From assembly GCA_016931935.1 (NCBI GenBank), contig JAFGDW010000074.1:1-58155 (forward strand): a stretch of DNA of 58,155 bases, given 5' to 3'. Source of the DNA: Candidatus Zhuqueibacterota bacterium (GTDB lineage: Bacteria; Zhuqueibacterota; Zhuqueibacteria; Thermofontimicrobiales; Thiofontviventaceae). The notes beneath the pieces are model-generated. The model was not told where the DNA came from. It saw nothing but the letters and a program-made list of their open reading frames with translations, and did not search any database. Both the position numbers and the translations under genes were made by a program. Within the stretch, counting starts at the first letter, position 1; every line of letters starts with the position of its first letter. Positions 17,969 through 28,344 of this stretch are shown piece by piece.

Positions 17969-18035
17969 AGTGGTGATCAGTTATTCCGATAAGGTGACTA
18001 TAGCGTTAAATGGAAAAGTAGTTTTGGAGTGAAAA

Positions 18036-19151
18036 ATGGAAGCAGTGGGATTAAATTCTGAAGTATTAGCGGGTGGAAAAAAATTTCACATTCAAACCAA
18101 TATCGTTGAACCAGGGAATAAAATTATTTCCAATGTTTTTGATAAAGGCCGTGTTATCATTAAAAAGGAATCCCTGATTAATGGTGAAACAGATGATGAA
18201 ATCAAAGACTTGGTTCAATCACTCCATAAAGATGTAACCTCCGAATTGCAACTGCTGTTTTACATTTCCGAAAAGGTACAGACAATTAAACATGCAGCCT
18301 CCAATAATAAATTGGGAATAGTTTTTTCAAACCGACAATTGTATGACGAAGCAATAAAAGAGTTTAAAAAAGCAATCGAACTGGATGATGGTTTTACGGA
18401 AGCATATAAAAATTTGGGAGAAGTTTATCTTAAAAATAAGCAGTACGATGAAGCACTGGCAACTCTAACAGACGGACTTGCCAAGCAATCGGATTTTCCT
18501 GATTTGCACAATTCATTAGGTATGGTCTATCTTGAACAGGGCCAGTATGTAGAAGCGATCGCGGCATTTAATGCTGCGTTGGCAAAAAACTCCTACTTTA
18601 CCAAATCGCATTTAAATTTGAGTGTAACATTACTCAAAAGTATTATGAACGACATCGACGAGGATGAATTACCGTCGTTCGATAAGCGCCGTGAAATGGC
18701 AATCTCCCACATTCAAATTGTAGAAAATTTCATAGATTCCGATAAATTGATTGAAGCATATCAGCACTTTGATGATGATGATTTGGAGAAAACAGTGGAG
18801 GTTCTCCAGGAAGTTAACAGGGAAAATTATACAACGTTAGGTACTGATATTGAAAATGAATTTTATTTAAAATTCATGTTTGGTGGTAAGGGAAAAGATG
18901 ATGCCTTCATCCAGGAGCATATACTGAAATTAAAGGAACTGATTAATAAATATCCCAAGTACGCGGATTTGCGGAATAATTTGGGAATTGCATATTTGAT
19001 TCAGTGTCGGAATTTATTCCTGAACGCACTTGAAGAATTTCGTCAGGCGCTTAAAATAAATCCCGGCTTTAAAAAAGCAGAAAAAAACCTCAAATTGGCT
19101 GAAAACGATGGTAAAGGTTTTTTAATTTTACTGCGCGCCATTTTAAAATAA
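18036..19151 (+). CDS. Tetratricopeptide repeat protein
   Basis: The 371-residue protein has an N-terminal 85 residues of unknown type and then TPR units with clear NKLGIVFSNRQLYDEAIKEF, AYKNLGEVYLKNKQYDEAL and HNSLGMVYLEQGQYVEAI cores at about 90-190. A further unit near the C-terminus reads LRNNLGIAYLIQ. There is no signal peptide or membrane helix, so it should be cytoplasmic and act as a protein-interaction scaffold. Partners cannot be read from the sequence. A TPR of comparable style forms the tail of the 1,363-residue fusion downstream. Confidence 0.8.
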   Translation: MEAVGLNSEVLAGGKKFHIQTNIVEPGNKIISNVFDKGRVIIKKESLINGETDDEIKDLVQSLHKDVTSELQLLFYISEKVQTIKHAASNNKLGIVFSNRQLYDEAIKEFKKAIELDDGFTEAYKNLGEVYLKNKQYDEALATLTDGLAKQSDFPDLHNSLGMVYLEQGQYVEAIAAFNAALAKNSYFTKSHLNLSVTLLKSIMNDIDEDELPSFDKRREMAISHIQIVENFIDSDKLIEAYQHFDDDDLEKTVEVLQEVNRENYTTLGTDIENEFYLKFMFGGKGKDDAFIQEHILKLKELINKYPKYADLRNNLGIAYLIQCRNLFLNALEEFRQALKINPGFKKAEKNLKLAENDGKGFLILLRAILK

Positions 19152-19233
19152 CGGCCCCATTAAATTTTAGCTTTGCGAAGGTTGATGTTCCTCATTATCT
19201 CTCCTTATCCTTCGATAATTTTTATTCTTCATT

Positions 19234-19262
19234 CTTGATATTGCATGATGCTCTTGGTATAG
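19234..19262 (+). promoter_or_regulatory. Sigma70-type promoter for the small secreted protein
   Basis: TTGATA (19234-19239) and TATAGT (19257-19262) have an exact 17-base spacer. The start codon at 19327 lies about 60 bases past the expected transcription start. Confidence 0.55.
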
Positions 19263-19326
19263 TTTTTGCAAAGAGCTAATGCACATTCCTTTTATTCCAA
19301 ATAACTTAACTTTTGGAGTTCTAATT

Positions 19327-19818
19327 ATGTATCTATTTGAAACATGGCGTAGAAATAATACAAAGCCCATGTTTTTGGCTGGGTTACTATGGCTGATTTT
19401 CACACAATTCGGTTATGCACTGCCACCGGATACGGTTCAGATCACGCCAGAATCCACTGAGGCGGGGCAGTCTTCCATATATCAAATTCAATTTTCGCTG
19501 GAACAGGAAATTTTGCCCAATGCAGCAATTATAGTAAATTTTCCGGCAGCGTTCGATCTTTCGGGCGTGCTAATTGCCGGCTCTGCAACTATCAATGGCG
19601 GATTTCAGGTGACAGTGAATGGAACTACAGTAACCATAAAACGATCTGGGCTTGGGAAAACAATTAAAGCGAACCAAAAAGTTGATGTTCGGTTTGCTAA
19701 TGTCAAAAATCCGACAACGCCTGCGGCGAGTTATGCAGTTCAGGTTCAGGTGCAAAATGGTAATAACGTAAAGATTGTTGATAAGACCCAAGCTGTAAGA
19801 ATTGATCAGAAGCAATAA
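19327..19818 (+). CDS. Small secreted protein related to the N-domain of the neighbouring giant protein
   Basis: The chosen start (163 residues) has GGAG at 19314-19317; an in-frame start at 19279 would put sixteen residues in front of the signal peptide. After a basic KP-rich N-terminus a hydrophobic signal runs to FGYA. The mature part of about 130 residues is beta-rich. It contains IVNFPAAF, INGGF, a TIKRSGLGK segment, VDVRFANVKNPTTPAASY and VQNGN. The first domain of the giant protein encoded next has the matching series LTFPSGF, IDGGF, IIRDGTG, SVANVANSTTSGSTY and KNGAG in the same order, so the two are homologous. Function is unknown; it lacks a T9SS tail. Confidence 0.7.
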   Translation: MYLFETWRRNNTKPMFLAGLLWLIFTQFGYALPPDTVQITPESTEAGQSSIYQIQFSLEQEILPNAAIIVNFPAAFDLSGVLIAGSATINGGFQVTVNGTTVTIKRSGLGKTIKANQKVDVRFANVKNPTTPAASYAVQVQVQNGNNVKIVDKTQAVRIDQKQ

Positions 19819-20145
19819 AGAGCATTGGTCGTGACCATCTTCATATATTCAATAAATCACTGAATCCTTTCGGATACGGCCGTTTATTTGGATAGTATAG
19901 AATTTGGATTGCTTGCCGGATGCAAGTAAGTCATTTATGGAGCCGGGTAACCAATACTGAATTAAATTTCGTTCGGGTTTTGGTTGCTTGAATGGGGGCT
20001 TCGGCAGAAAAACTGCGAACTGACTATGTCTACGCGTTCGGAATCGAATCAAATCAACGATTTGGTATAGCAGAATTTTAACGCTATTTGACTGAATTGA
20101 AAATTCGTTCGACTACAGGGCACAATACAACAAGAGAAGGCAACA
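19819..20145. other. Leader region before the giant secreted protein
   Basis: This 327-base gap has no coding signal. AGAAGG just before 20146 is the Shine-Dalgarno of the giant gene. Around 19916-19954 is a GGATGCAAG...GCCGGGTAACC arrangement that resembles the 3' half of a cyclic-di-GMP-I riboswitch, but the 5' half is missing. A long structured leader is possible. Confidence 0.4.
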
Positions 20146-23100
20146 ATGGGATACATGCGTCGATGTCTAATGTGGGCAACATTTACTTTGCTCACATTCG
20201 GTCAATATGAATATTTGTTTGCTCAACCCGGTTCCTTGACATCAATTTCCGTAAGTTTGGGGGATAACGCCGCCGGAGTCGGTACAATTTATACGATAAA
20301 TTTTACGACTTCCGCGTTGGGTAACGGAATAGATACTGGTATCCCCATAAATGGCCGAATCCGCCTGACATTTCCCAGTGGATTCAGCGCTAACAGCGGC
20401 ACAATTGCTGCATCGATTAACGGGAGTATTGATGGCGGCTTCACAACAAATCTGGTTGGCGGAAATCCTCGTATAATTGATATTATCCGGGATGGAACCG
20501 GAACGGCTGTGGCTGCCAGTCAGGCAGTTTCGATAAGTGTAGCTAACGTGGCTAACAGTACGACTTCCGGAAGTACATATACCATAACTATTGCTACGAA
20601 AAATGGCGCAGGAACTGATGTTGATACTGGTACAACTCCTACTTTTTCCATAACTGTTGGTTCATTGACATCTATAAAAATTCGCAACCAGACCGGAGGT
20701 GGCGGCAGTGAAGTTGGTACGCTCAGTTTGACAACGGATGTTGATAATACGATATTGTATGCAGCCGGCTACGATGCTTATGGGAATTTCCATAGCAATG
20801 TGAGCGTCGCCTGGACGGTGAATGGTGGTATTGGTAGTGTATCTCCGGTAAGCGGTACTTCTACGACGCTAACTCTGAATAAAACCGGATTGGGAAATGT
20901 TGAAGCCAACGATGGTAATGGTCACTCTGATGGAACCGGTACTATTACGGTTACAGCTGGTGCTTTGGCTTCAGTAAAAGTTGTCGAAGGCACATCTGGT
21001 GATGGAACGGCTTATGGCAATCACAGCATGACTACGGATGGGACAATCACCTTACATGCTGCTGGTTATGATGCGGACAATAATTATCAGGGCGATGCAT
21101 CGGTCATATGGTCAATTACAGGAAATAGCATCGGTAGTGTTTCACCATCTTCCGGTACATCCACCGTGTTTGATGCAACTGCAGCGGGAACCGGCCGTGT
21201 TCGTGCGACCCATGCATCGGTGGGCAATGACGAAACCGGTGACATTGTGGTCTCTGTTGGTGCGCTTAATTACATTCGAATCAATGATGTTTCAGGAAGT
21301 GGCGGCAGTGAAATTGGCGATGTGACTCGCAATGCAGATCAAACCCTGACATTGTATGCGTCTTCATACGATGCAGATGATAATTATCGTGGCGCAATAT
21401 CTGTCAATTGGGCGGTTACCGGTGGGATTGGTGATTTGACATCCAGTGCTGGGAATTTTACGACGTTCCAGGCAAACACAGTTGGGACAGGGACAATTAC
21501 CGCGAACGATGGCAGCGGTCATACCGATGCTACCGGAGCGATTACGGTGACCACCGGGGCGTTGAGTGAAATTCTCATCGTTGAAGGTGCTTCTGGGAAT
21601 GGCGCTGAATTTGGCACGCGCACTATTACTACGGATCAAACAATCACGTTTCATGCTGCCGGATACGACGCAGATGGAAATTATCGAAGTGATGAACCGG
21701 CGACATGGTCGGTAACAGGATCGGCAATCGGAACGGTTAGTCCGTCCGGTGGAGTTTCAACGGTGTTTAGCGCAACTACGTTGGGTACCGGACAAGTTCG
21801 GGCAACGCATGCATCGGTTGGCGTTGACAATACAGGTAACATTACCGTGACCGCCGGTGCAGTCAGTTATATTCGGATTGTTGGCGGCATAAGTGGGGAT
21901 GGTGCGGAATATACGACAAATACCATTCAGTCCGGACAAAGCTTTCAAGTTCATGCGGTCGGTTATGATTCGGATGATAATTATGCCGGTAATCAAACGG
22001 TTAACTGGTCGGTTGTCGGGGGAATTGGGAATGTCAGTCCATCGAGTAACAGTGTTGCAACAACATTTACTGGTGTGACGATTGGCACCGGCTATATTAA
22101 AGCAACACATTCAACGGCAGGATATGATTACACGGACGATATTACCGTTCAACCAGGCGCGCTGCACCATATCAGGATTCGTAATGAACCTAACGGTGGT
22201 GGGATTGAGATTGGGAATGTCACTCTTTTTAAGAATCAATCGCTGGTCATGTATGCTGCGGGTTACGATGCAAACAATAATTATATTGCTGAACAAACTG
22301 CTGTGTGGGATACAACGAAACTTTTATCCGGCACAAAATCAACGTTGGATCGTCCGGCAGATCGCAATGGCGAAGCGTTGGTTTTCATCCCGTTGACCGC
22401 CGGAACAAACGGGCGCTTTATCGCGGATGCCGGCAGTGGTATGACGGATGTGACCGGGACAGTGACAATTTCCAATAATGTCAGTTACGTTAAAATTAAT
22501 AATGCACCCGGTAGCAGTGGCGAGGAAGTCGGCAACTTGACATTGGCGGCTGATGATTCTGTTACATTGTACGCGGCTGCTTACGATCAAAACGGCAGTT
22601 ACCTTGATACAGTATCGGTTACGTGGTCGGGCACCACACTCGATGGACCAATTTCCAAAACCGGCGCATCGTTGACATTTGCTCCGATAACGGCACCGGA
22701 TGCAGTACAAATAACAGCGGATCATACAACTGCCACGGATGATGTTACTGGAACGATTTCCGTTGTACCGGGCAAGCCGGCGTCGCAGTTTAAGTTAATT
22801 CCGACGGTCACCGAATTGTCAGCCAATGGCACGGATAACACGGCAGTCACATCGGATGTGATAACAGACTCGGATGGAAATACAATTGTAGCAGGGAAAA
22901 TGTTTACAGTGTCAGTAACGCCCAAAAATATGGGGATAACGTTCACTCCGGCTGATGCATCGGCATCGATACCTGGTCATCAGGTGGTGTCGAATGCCAG
23001 CGGAAAGATACCGTTCACATTTCATGCCGGAACGAAAGGTGGAACAGCATTCCTTTCAGCACGAAGCGCCGAAGGTGGTACAGCCCAGGGCGATACTGTG

Positions 23101-26100
23101 TTGACATTGTCAGCTATCCGAATTATTTCAGTGACAAGTATACGTAGCAAAGTCAGCAAAGGCCAAGATCAGGTTCAGGTGAATATGCTGGTGGAAAATA
23201 TTGGGCCGCAGCAGGTTCAAACACCAGCCGCCACGTTAAAATTCCTCGGACCGGGTAATGTAAAACGATCCCAATATTACAGCGCCACGCTGGATAATCC
23301 GATTGGGAATCTCGATGTCGGTCAGCACCTGATTTCATTTCATGTGGATGTTGCTCTAACAGCGCCAGCGGAATTACTATCCATTGATGGCACTATCAGC
23401 GGCTTGGCCGATGGCGCCATTGCTGTACAGGATACGGCCGCCGACCAACGAGCACAGTGGACGGTGCAACGGCCACCGCAGTTGTCGATTCTGAGTATCA
23501 CCGCGCCAAAGGATACGGTAGAACGCGGAAATACTGCCTCTGTATATATGACAGTTCAGAATACTGGTGATGCCCATGCTGTCATTAATGCGGACAGCAT
23601 TCGATTTTTTATGAATGAAACACCGTTTACGAATATTACACGACAATACAGTCAGACCGGACATCCGGCAAATCCGGATACTATTTTTGCCGCCGCGCCT
23701 GCAGTTCAATTGACGTATTCAGTCACCGTTGGCGCAAATGCCGCAGAGGGCAGTGTAAAACTTGATGGACGGATGATCGTGCGTGATGCCAATTCCGATT
23801 CATTAGTTCAGGATTCCACATCGTCCGCGACCGATGTCTGGTACGTGAAAAAGAAGGGTGAACTTTCAGTGGTTGACTTTTACCCATCACAGCAGTATAT
23901 TACCTTTGGTCAAACCACGCCCTGGCGCGTAACTATGCGGGTGCAAAATAATTTTGATACAACATCCGTAACTTTGGATAGCGCCCGATTGGCTTTTTTT
24001 GCCGGTACGGCGGATATTACACCCGAATATTCGGTTATTTATCCGACTAAGTTTGTGGAATCGGATAATGATACGCTGTTTGCCGATTCTACTGAAACAT
24101 TGATCTTTGACATTGATACAACCGGTATCACCACTGGTTATATTCGTATTGTCGGAACCGCCTATTTAAGCGATGTGGCGCATACACAGTTGATTGCCTC
24201 CGGCGAAGATCAGGTAATTGTACAATCACCATCAGATTTGTTAATCACTCAGGTTATTCCGACACAATCGCAGGTGACTGTCGGACAGACGAAGGATTGG
24301 AAGGTGAAAGCAGTTGTTCGCAATGCAGGCAGCAGTAGTATTGTGCTGGATTTTGCATCCGATTCGACCCGAGTTCGGTTTGCTCCGCACAATGATTTCG
24401 CAGTCATTGCGCCGACACGATTAAAATTATCCGGCGACAGTCTGTTGGTGAGTAACGCCATCGATACAGTTATTTTTACAATCGATAGTACAGGTTTGAA
24501 TGCTGGTGAGCATACGGTAGATGTTAAATTGGCATATGCCGATATTAATGCGATGGCAGATACCAAATATCAGTCGGATAATGAACACAAAATAAAAGTC
24601 GAAACGCCGCCAAATATTCGTATCGCAAGCGTAACCAATATAGCGCCGAATGCGCCATATGTAAATACCAACCAACAATTTCCAATTCGCGTTATTGTGG
24701 AAAATACTGGCCAGGATGGTGTCCATGGCGTGCAGATGTCCAGCGGCGCCGATGGTAAATCGTTGATCGCGCCGATTGCACCATTCAGCATTGCCGGAAA
24801 TAGTCAGGATTCGGTGCTGTTCCAAATTACTGCAGATACAGCCTGGACCCCTGAAGAGTGGTTTGTATTTTCGATCGATACTGCAATTGGTGATAATACA
24901 TCGGAATTTGATTCCACCAGTATCTCCAAAGCCGTGGATTCGACCAGCGCCAGTTTGCAAAGGCCTGCAACAGCAATAATTGAGGATATTATCATCCCGG
25001 ATACAGTACTGGCGCAAAGCAATAACTGGACAGTGCAAATTGCCATTAAACGCGATGGCACCGGGGCGGTGCAATTCGAGAATCTGTTGGCGGGAAGTTT
25101 GACATTCACGGTTAACAGCGAATTACAAACGGATTATTTAATTTCGGCGCCAACAAAATTCAAGAATCGGAGCGGCCTTAAACTTGAAGGCTGGGATGAT
25201 ATTTCGGATACACTTGTCTACACGATTGTTAATGGTGGATTGCGCGGCGGCCAGGCGAGTGTGTCGGTAACACTGCCGGTGACATATCTAAATAATGATA
25301 GCAGCGCAGTGCTTCATAGTTCAAAAGGATTTATTATTCAGACGCCGGATGAATTACGGCTGACAAAGACCGACCCCCTATGTCCGCATATTGAAATTGA
25401 TGACGGTATTGGTATTGTAAGTTCGGAACAAACATTTCACATCCGGACGATTATATCAAACGCCAGTCCGAATGCAGTAGACAGCGTTTACGTTCGGTTG
25501 GATTCGAATAATCCCAGCTACCCGACGCAAACAGTGATGATTGATTCGATTCCGGCTAAAAAAGAACGGACGTATGATTTTCCGTTCACAGCGACCACCA
25601 ATCGAGCAACCATTCAATTTAGCGCGAAGATAATTTCTGCAAAATCGAAATTAACCGGTGGCGATGCAAAAATTGCCCGGGCGTATGATTCGCTGGCAGT
25701 GGTGCGAGAACAGATCAAGGCAAGCCTGTCCGTCAACTTTAACGAAGCCGATTCCGTGATGACCGCCGGACAAATTTCATACTTACGCTATATTATTGAA
25801 AATATCGGCACCGCGGGAATTGATAACAGTGGTGAAATAACGGTTGTAATTCCTACAGGGTACGCAATTCGCAGAGGCGCCCAAACGATACTTAACTCCA
25901 TTATGTTGGGGTTTGTAGCAAATCAATGGGATACGTTGTTTGTCGTTCCACCGAGTTTTCCCAATGATCAAAACAGAACCGGAACATTTCTTATCGAAAT
26001 CAGTACGGCGCCGAATGATTTAAATACAAATGCTGATGCTGAAGTTAAAGAACCGTTTATTCAGAAAAAAGTGCGAACAGTCACAACAAATTTAACAGTA

Positions 26101-28329
26101 AATACGGCAATTTCATCACCTGCCGGAGCGGCAGATAACGTCGTTTCCACTAGTCAATACTTTACGGTACAGTCGCAGGTAACCGCAACGGATGATATAG
26201 AAAATTTACAGGGAACAATCACGTTACCGACCGGATACCGACGGGTTAGTGGCGAGAATCCTCAGAATGTCAGTAACGGCATGGTAACATGGCAGGTTCA
26301 GGCTCCTGCGGAAGCCCATACGGAGCAGCGCAGCATCGGTGTTAATGTTAGCGGGAATAGCGATGGCGTTCCTTATTCTAATGACAGTCAGCTTTTAATG
26401 ATAACGGAACGGGCAGCCGTTTTACGGTTGGAGTACGTTCGCTTCGTCAGTCCACCGAATACGGATAGTACACTTACGGCCAACCAGAACTACACGATGA
26501 GTGCGCTGGTGAAAAACGATGGCGATGCCGGTGTTGTCGGGACGAATGGACGTATTATTATTGATTACGGATTAACTGGCATCAATTCATCGGATGGATT
26601 GAATACAAAGCCATTTACAGCGAATCAGCCAGTACAATGGGAAGTGTTTGCCCCATTTTATCAAACTGTGTCGAGTCCGATAATTGTAACGATTGACAAT
26701 GTCCCAAATGATGAAAATACCGGTTCGGCAGCTCAGATAAGTCTGGCGCAACGTTCAATAAATGTAAAAACAGAGCGGGAAGGCTTAATAAATATCGACA
26801 GTGTAAAAATAATTTTTCCGACAGGCGCTATCGATGGTACACTATCGACGAATCAGGTCTTCAAGGTCCGAGCCTGGTTGAAAATGTCGAACTGTAAAAC
26901 TGAGCCGCAGCCAACAGCTCGGATAAATTTACCCGATGGTTTTGATACCGATACCGATACGAGAAATGTGGAAGGCACGGCGTCGCAAGGGACGGTTACC
27001 TGGACTATTACTGCGCCAACTGATACAATGACAAGCGGCGCTATTTCGGTGTATGCCCAGGCATATGATGCGAATAGCTCCGCATTGCGTACGGATACGT
27101 CTTCACCATTTAATGTAAATGTGGTAAAGCAAGCGGAAATCGAATTGGTTTCGGAAATTGTTGGATATGGCGATGCCAGGGAAATTGTGGTGTCGACGGA
27201 TCAGACATTTATCGTTCATGCGACTCTGGAAAACTTTGGTGACGCTCATATTAATGACTATTATTCTGCACGCTTGTCGGTGCCACCGGGATTAGGTTAT
27301 GTCGTCCAGGGAAATTTAAATCAACGTGTCCTGGCTACGGATGTGGTTACATGGACCTTGACGTCACCGATAGGCACACGGGATCCGAAGAATTTTACGA
27401 TCGAATTGGTTGAAAAGCCACACGACGAAAATACAAACGACGAAGTTAGTCGTGTGATCGATGATGATATAACGTTGACAATCGCCACAGAGGAGAAATC
27501 GGTGTCGATTGCGATCATGCCGCGCCAGATAACAAATGCCGTGGCATTGGGTGATTCCGGTGTACCTGTGCTTGGATTAGAGTTGGAATGTTCAGGGATT
27601 GAAACGTCGAGTATCGTTCTTTTTAGTGGTGTAAGGTTCAATTTGCGTTCGAAATCCGGCGGTTTGATTCGGAATCCGAATAAAGCCATTTCACGGATTG
27701 CAGTTGTGAATCACGATGATCCACAGGAAGTTTATGGCGAAGTAAACAGTTTTGAAACTGATGTTCCGATTCAAATCAATTTTACAACACGAACCGATAC
27801 ATTATTCCCGCGGGTTCCGAATTTAGTGAATATTCTGGTGGATATTCCGGCGAATGCGTCGATTTCCGATTTTCAGGTGACTATCGATTCCACAAGCTTT
27901 CTGAACATGCTGGATGTCGGCTCCAATCGAACGCCAGCGTTTAAGATTAATGGGCAGGAAGTGGAAGACGTATTGAATGTCACATCGGAATATTCGGTAC
28001 TGCTTTCAAAAAGTTTTGACAAGGCATTTGGTAATTATCCCAATCCCTTTGGCGCTTCTGATCGTCCGACAACGACAATTCGTTACTATCTCGAACGGGA
28101 TACAAATGTGGAATTAAGTATTTATACCTTGCTGGGTGAACTGGTGTGGACAATTTCGTACACCAGTGCGGATCCGCAGGGCAAACAGGGCCTGCACGAC
28201 GGGGCAACGGCGATTGAATGGGATGGCAGGAACATGAAAGGCTACACCGTGTTAAATGGTGTATATATTGCACGACTGTCCGCAAGTTATGGGAAGTCGG
28301 CAATAACAAAAATTGCACTCGTAAAATAA
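20146..28329 (+). CDS. Giant secreted repeat protein with T9SS type A sorting tail
   Basis: The 2,727-residue product begins with a signal peptide (about 1-28). The first domain, about 30-170, is shared with the small protein upstream. Seven bacterial Ig-like repeats of about 100 residues follow, residues 172-875, each opening with a G-A-L-x-x-I-x-I motif and containing YDADDNY and a W-S-V-T-G core. Next come an invasin-like Ig domain near 880-985 and about a dozen CARDB-like beta modules (VGQTKDWKV-type openings) to about 2400. The last 95 residues have NYPNPF, TTIRYYLE, IYTLLGE, EWDGRN, NGVYIARL and a final KIALVK: the FlgD-like fold of T9SS type A cargo. It should be surface-attached or released as an adhesin or matrix filament. 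A PorV-like gene follows 15 bases later. Confidence 0.88.
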   Translation: MGYMRRCLMWATFTLLTFGQYEYLFAQPGSLTSISVSLGDNAAGVGTIYTINFTTSALGNGIDTGIPINGRIRLTFPSGFSANSGTIAASINGSIDGGFTTNLVGGNPRIIDIIRDGTGTAVAASQAVSISVANVANSTTSGSTYTITIATKNGAGTDVDTGTTPTFSITVGSLTSIKIRNQTGGGGSEVGTLSLTTDVDNTILYAAGYDAYGNFHSNVSVAWTVNGGIGSVSPVSGTSTTLTLNKTGLGNVEANDGNGHSDGTGTITVTAGALASVKVVEGTSGDGTAYGNHSMTTDGTITLHAAGYDADNNYQGDASVIWSITGNSIGSVSPSSGTSTVFDATAAGTGRVRATHASVGNDETGDIVVSVGALNYIRINDVSGSGGSEIGDVTRNADQTLTLYASSYDADDNYRGAISVNWAVTGGIGDLTSSAGNFTTFQANTVGTGTITANDGSGHTDATGAITVTTGALSEILIVEGASGNGAEFGTRTITTDQTITFHAAGYDADGNYRSDEPATWSVTGSAIGTVSPSGGVSTVFSATTLGTGQVRATHASVGVDNTGNITVTAGAVSYIRIVGGISGDGAEYTTNTIQSGQSFQVHAVGYDSDDNYAGNQTVNWSVVGGIGNVSPSSNSVATTFTGVTIGTGYIKATHSTAGYDYTDDITVQPGALHHIRIRNEPNGGGIEIGNVTLFKNQSLVMYAAGYDANNNYIAEQTAVWDTTKLLSGTKSTLDRPADRNGEALVFIPLTAGTNGRFIADAGSGMTDVTGTVTISNNVSYVKINNAPGSSGEEVGNLTLAADDSVTLYAAAYDQNGSYLDTVSVTWSGTTLDGPISKTGASLTFAPITAPDAVQITADHTTATDDVTGTISVVPGKPASQFKLIPTVTELSANGTDNTAVTSDVITDSDGNTIVAGKMFTVSVTPKNMGITFTPADASASIPGHQVVSNASGKIPFTFHAGTKGGTAFLSARSAEGGTAQGDTVLTLSAIRIISVTSIRSKVSKGQDQVQVNMLVENIGPQQVQTPAATLKFLGPGNVKRSQYYSATLDNPIGNLDVGQHLISFHVDVALTAPAELLSIDGTISGLADGAIAVQDTAADQRAQWTVQRPPQLSILSITAPKDTVERGNTASVYMTVQNTGDAHAVINADSIRFFMNETPFTNITRQYSQTGHPANPDTIFAAAPAVQLTYSVTVGANAAEGSVKLDGRMIVRDANSDSLVQDSTSSATDVWYVKKKGELSVVDFYPSQQYITFGQTTPWRVTMRVQNNFDTTSVTLDSARLAFFAGTADITPEYSVIYPTKFVESDNDTLFADSTETLIFDIDTTGITTGYIRIVGTAYLSDVAHTQLIASGEDQVIVQSPSDLLITQVIPTQSQVTVGQTKDWKVKAVVRNAGSSSIVLDFASDSTRVRFAPHNDFAVIAPTRLKLSGDSLLVSNAIDTVIFTIDSTGLNAGEHTVDVKLAYADINAMADTKYQSDNEHKIKVETPPNIRIASVTNIAPNAPYVNTNQQFPIRVIVENTGQDGVHGVQMSSGADGKSLIAPIAPFSIAGNSQDSVLFQITADTAWTPEEWFVFSIDTAIGDNTSEFDSTSISKAVDSTSASLQRPATAIIEDIIIPDTVLAQSNNWTVQIAIKRDGTGAVQFENLLAGSLTFTVNSELQTDYLISAPTKFKNRSGLKLEGWDDISDTLVYTIVNGGLRGGQASVSVTLPVTYLNNDSSAVLHSSKGFIIQTPDELRLTKTDPLCPHIEIDDGIGIVSSEQTFHIRTIISNASPNAVDSVYVRLDSNNPSYPTQTVMIDSIPAKKERTYDFPFTATTNRATIQFSAKIISAKSKLTGGDAKIARAYDSLAVVREQIKASLSVNFNEADSVMTAGQISYLRYIIENIGTAGIDNSGEITVVIPTGYAIRRGAQTILNSIMLGFVANQWDTLFVVPPSFPNDQNRTGTFLIEISTAPNDLNTNADAEVKEPFIQKKVRTVTTNLTVNTAISSPAGAADNVVSTSQYFTVQSQVTATDDIENLQGTITLPTGYRRVSGENPQNVSNGMVTWQVQAPAEAHTEQRSIGVNVSGNSDGVPYSNDSQLLMITERAAVLRLEYVRFVSPPNTDSTLTANQNYTMSALVKNDGDAGVVGTNGRIIIDYGLTGINSSDGLNTKPFTANQPVQWEVFAPFYQTVSSPIIVTIDNVPNDENTGSAAQISLAQRSINVKTEREGLINIDSVKIIFPTGAIDGTLSTNQVFKVRAWLKMSNCKTEPQPTARINLPDGFDTDTDTRNVEGTASQGTVTWTITAPTDTMTSGAISVYAQAYDANSSALRTDTSSPFNVNVVKQAEIELVSEIVGYGDAREIVVSTDQTFIVHATLENFGDAHINDYYSARLSVPPGLGYVVQGNLNQRVLATDVVTWTLTSPIGTRDPKNFTIELVEKPHDENTNDEVSRVIDDDITLTIATEEKSVSIAIMPRQITNAVALGDSGVPVLGLELECSGIETSSIVLFSGVRFNLRSKSGGLIRNPNKAISRIAVVNHDDPQEVYGEVNSFETDVPIQINFTTRTDTLFPRVPNLVNILVDIPANASISDFQVTIDSTSFLNMLDVGSNRTPAFKINGQEVEDVLNVTSEYSVLLSKSFDKAFGNYPNPFGASDRPTTTIRYYLERDTNVELSIYTLLGELVWTISYTSADPQGKQGLHDGATAIEWDGRNMKGYTVLNGVYIARLSASYGKSAITKIALVK
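20659..22770 (+). repeat. Seven in-frame 300-bp tandem repeats
   Basis: Repeat starts fall at 20659, 20959, 21259, 21556, 21856, 22156 and about 22474, giving periods of 300, 300, 297, 300, 300 and 318. Units 1 and 3 end with an ANDGxGH segment while units 2 and 4 end with RATHASVG, so a two-unit (600-bp) duplication is superimposed. All differences keep frame. Confidence 0.85.
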
Positions 28330-28344
28330 CAGGCAGGATTTTGT

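Noticed and set aside
19916..19954. Possible cyclic-di-GMP-I (GEMM) riboswitch before the giant gene
   Set aside because: GGATGCAAG and GCCGGGTAACC resemble the 3' half of the motif, but the GCAAACC segment and the first stem are missing. An Infernal search with the GEMM model would decide; a significant hit would reverse this.
20659..22770. CRISPR-like regular repeats
   Set aside because: The 300-bp units are in frame, protein-coding and have no spacers; they are Ig-like protein repeats.
24427..25109. Long antisense open frames opposite the giant gene
   Set aside because: They are by-products of the codon use of the long sense gene and show Cys/Ile/Asn-rich translations without domains or ribosome sites.
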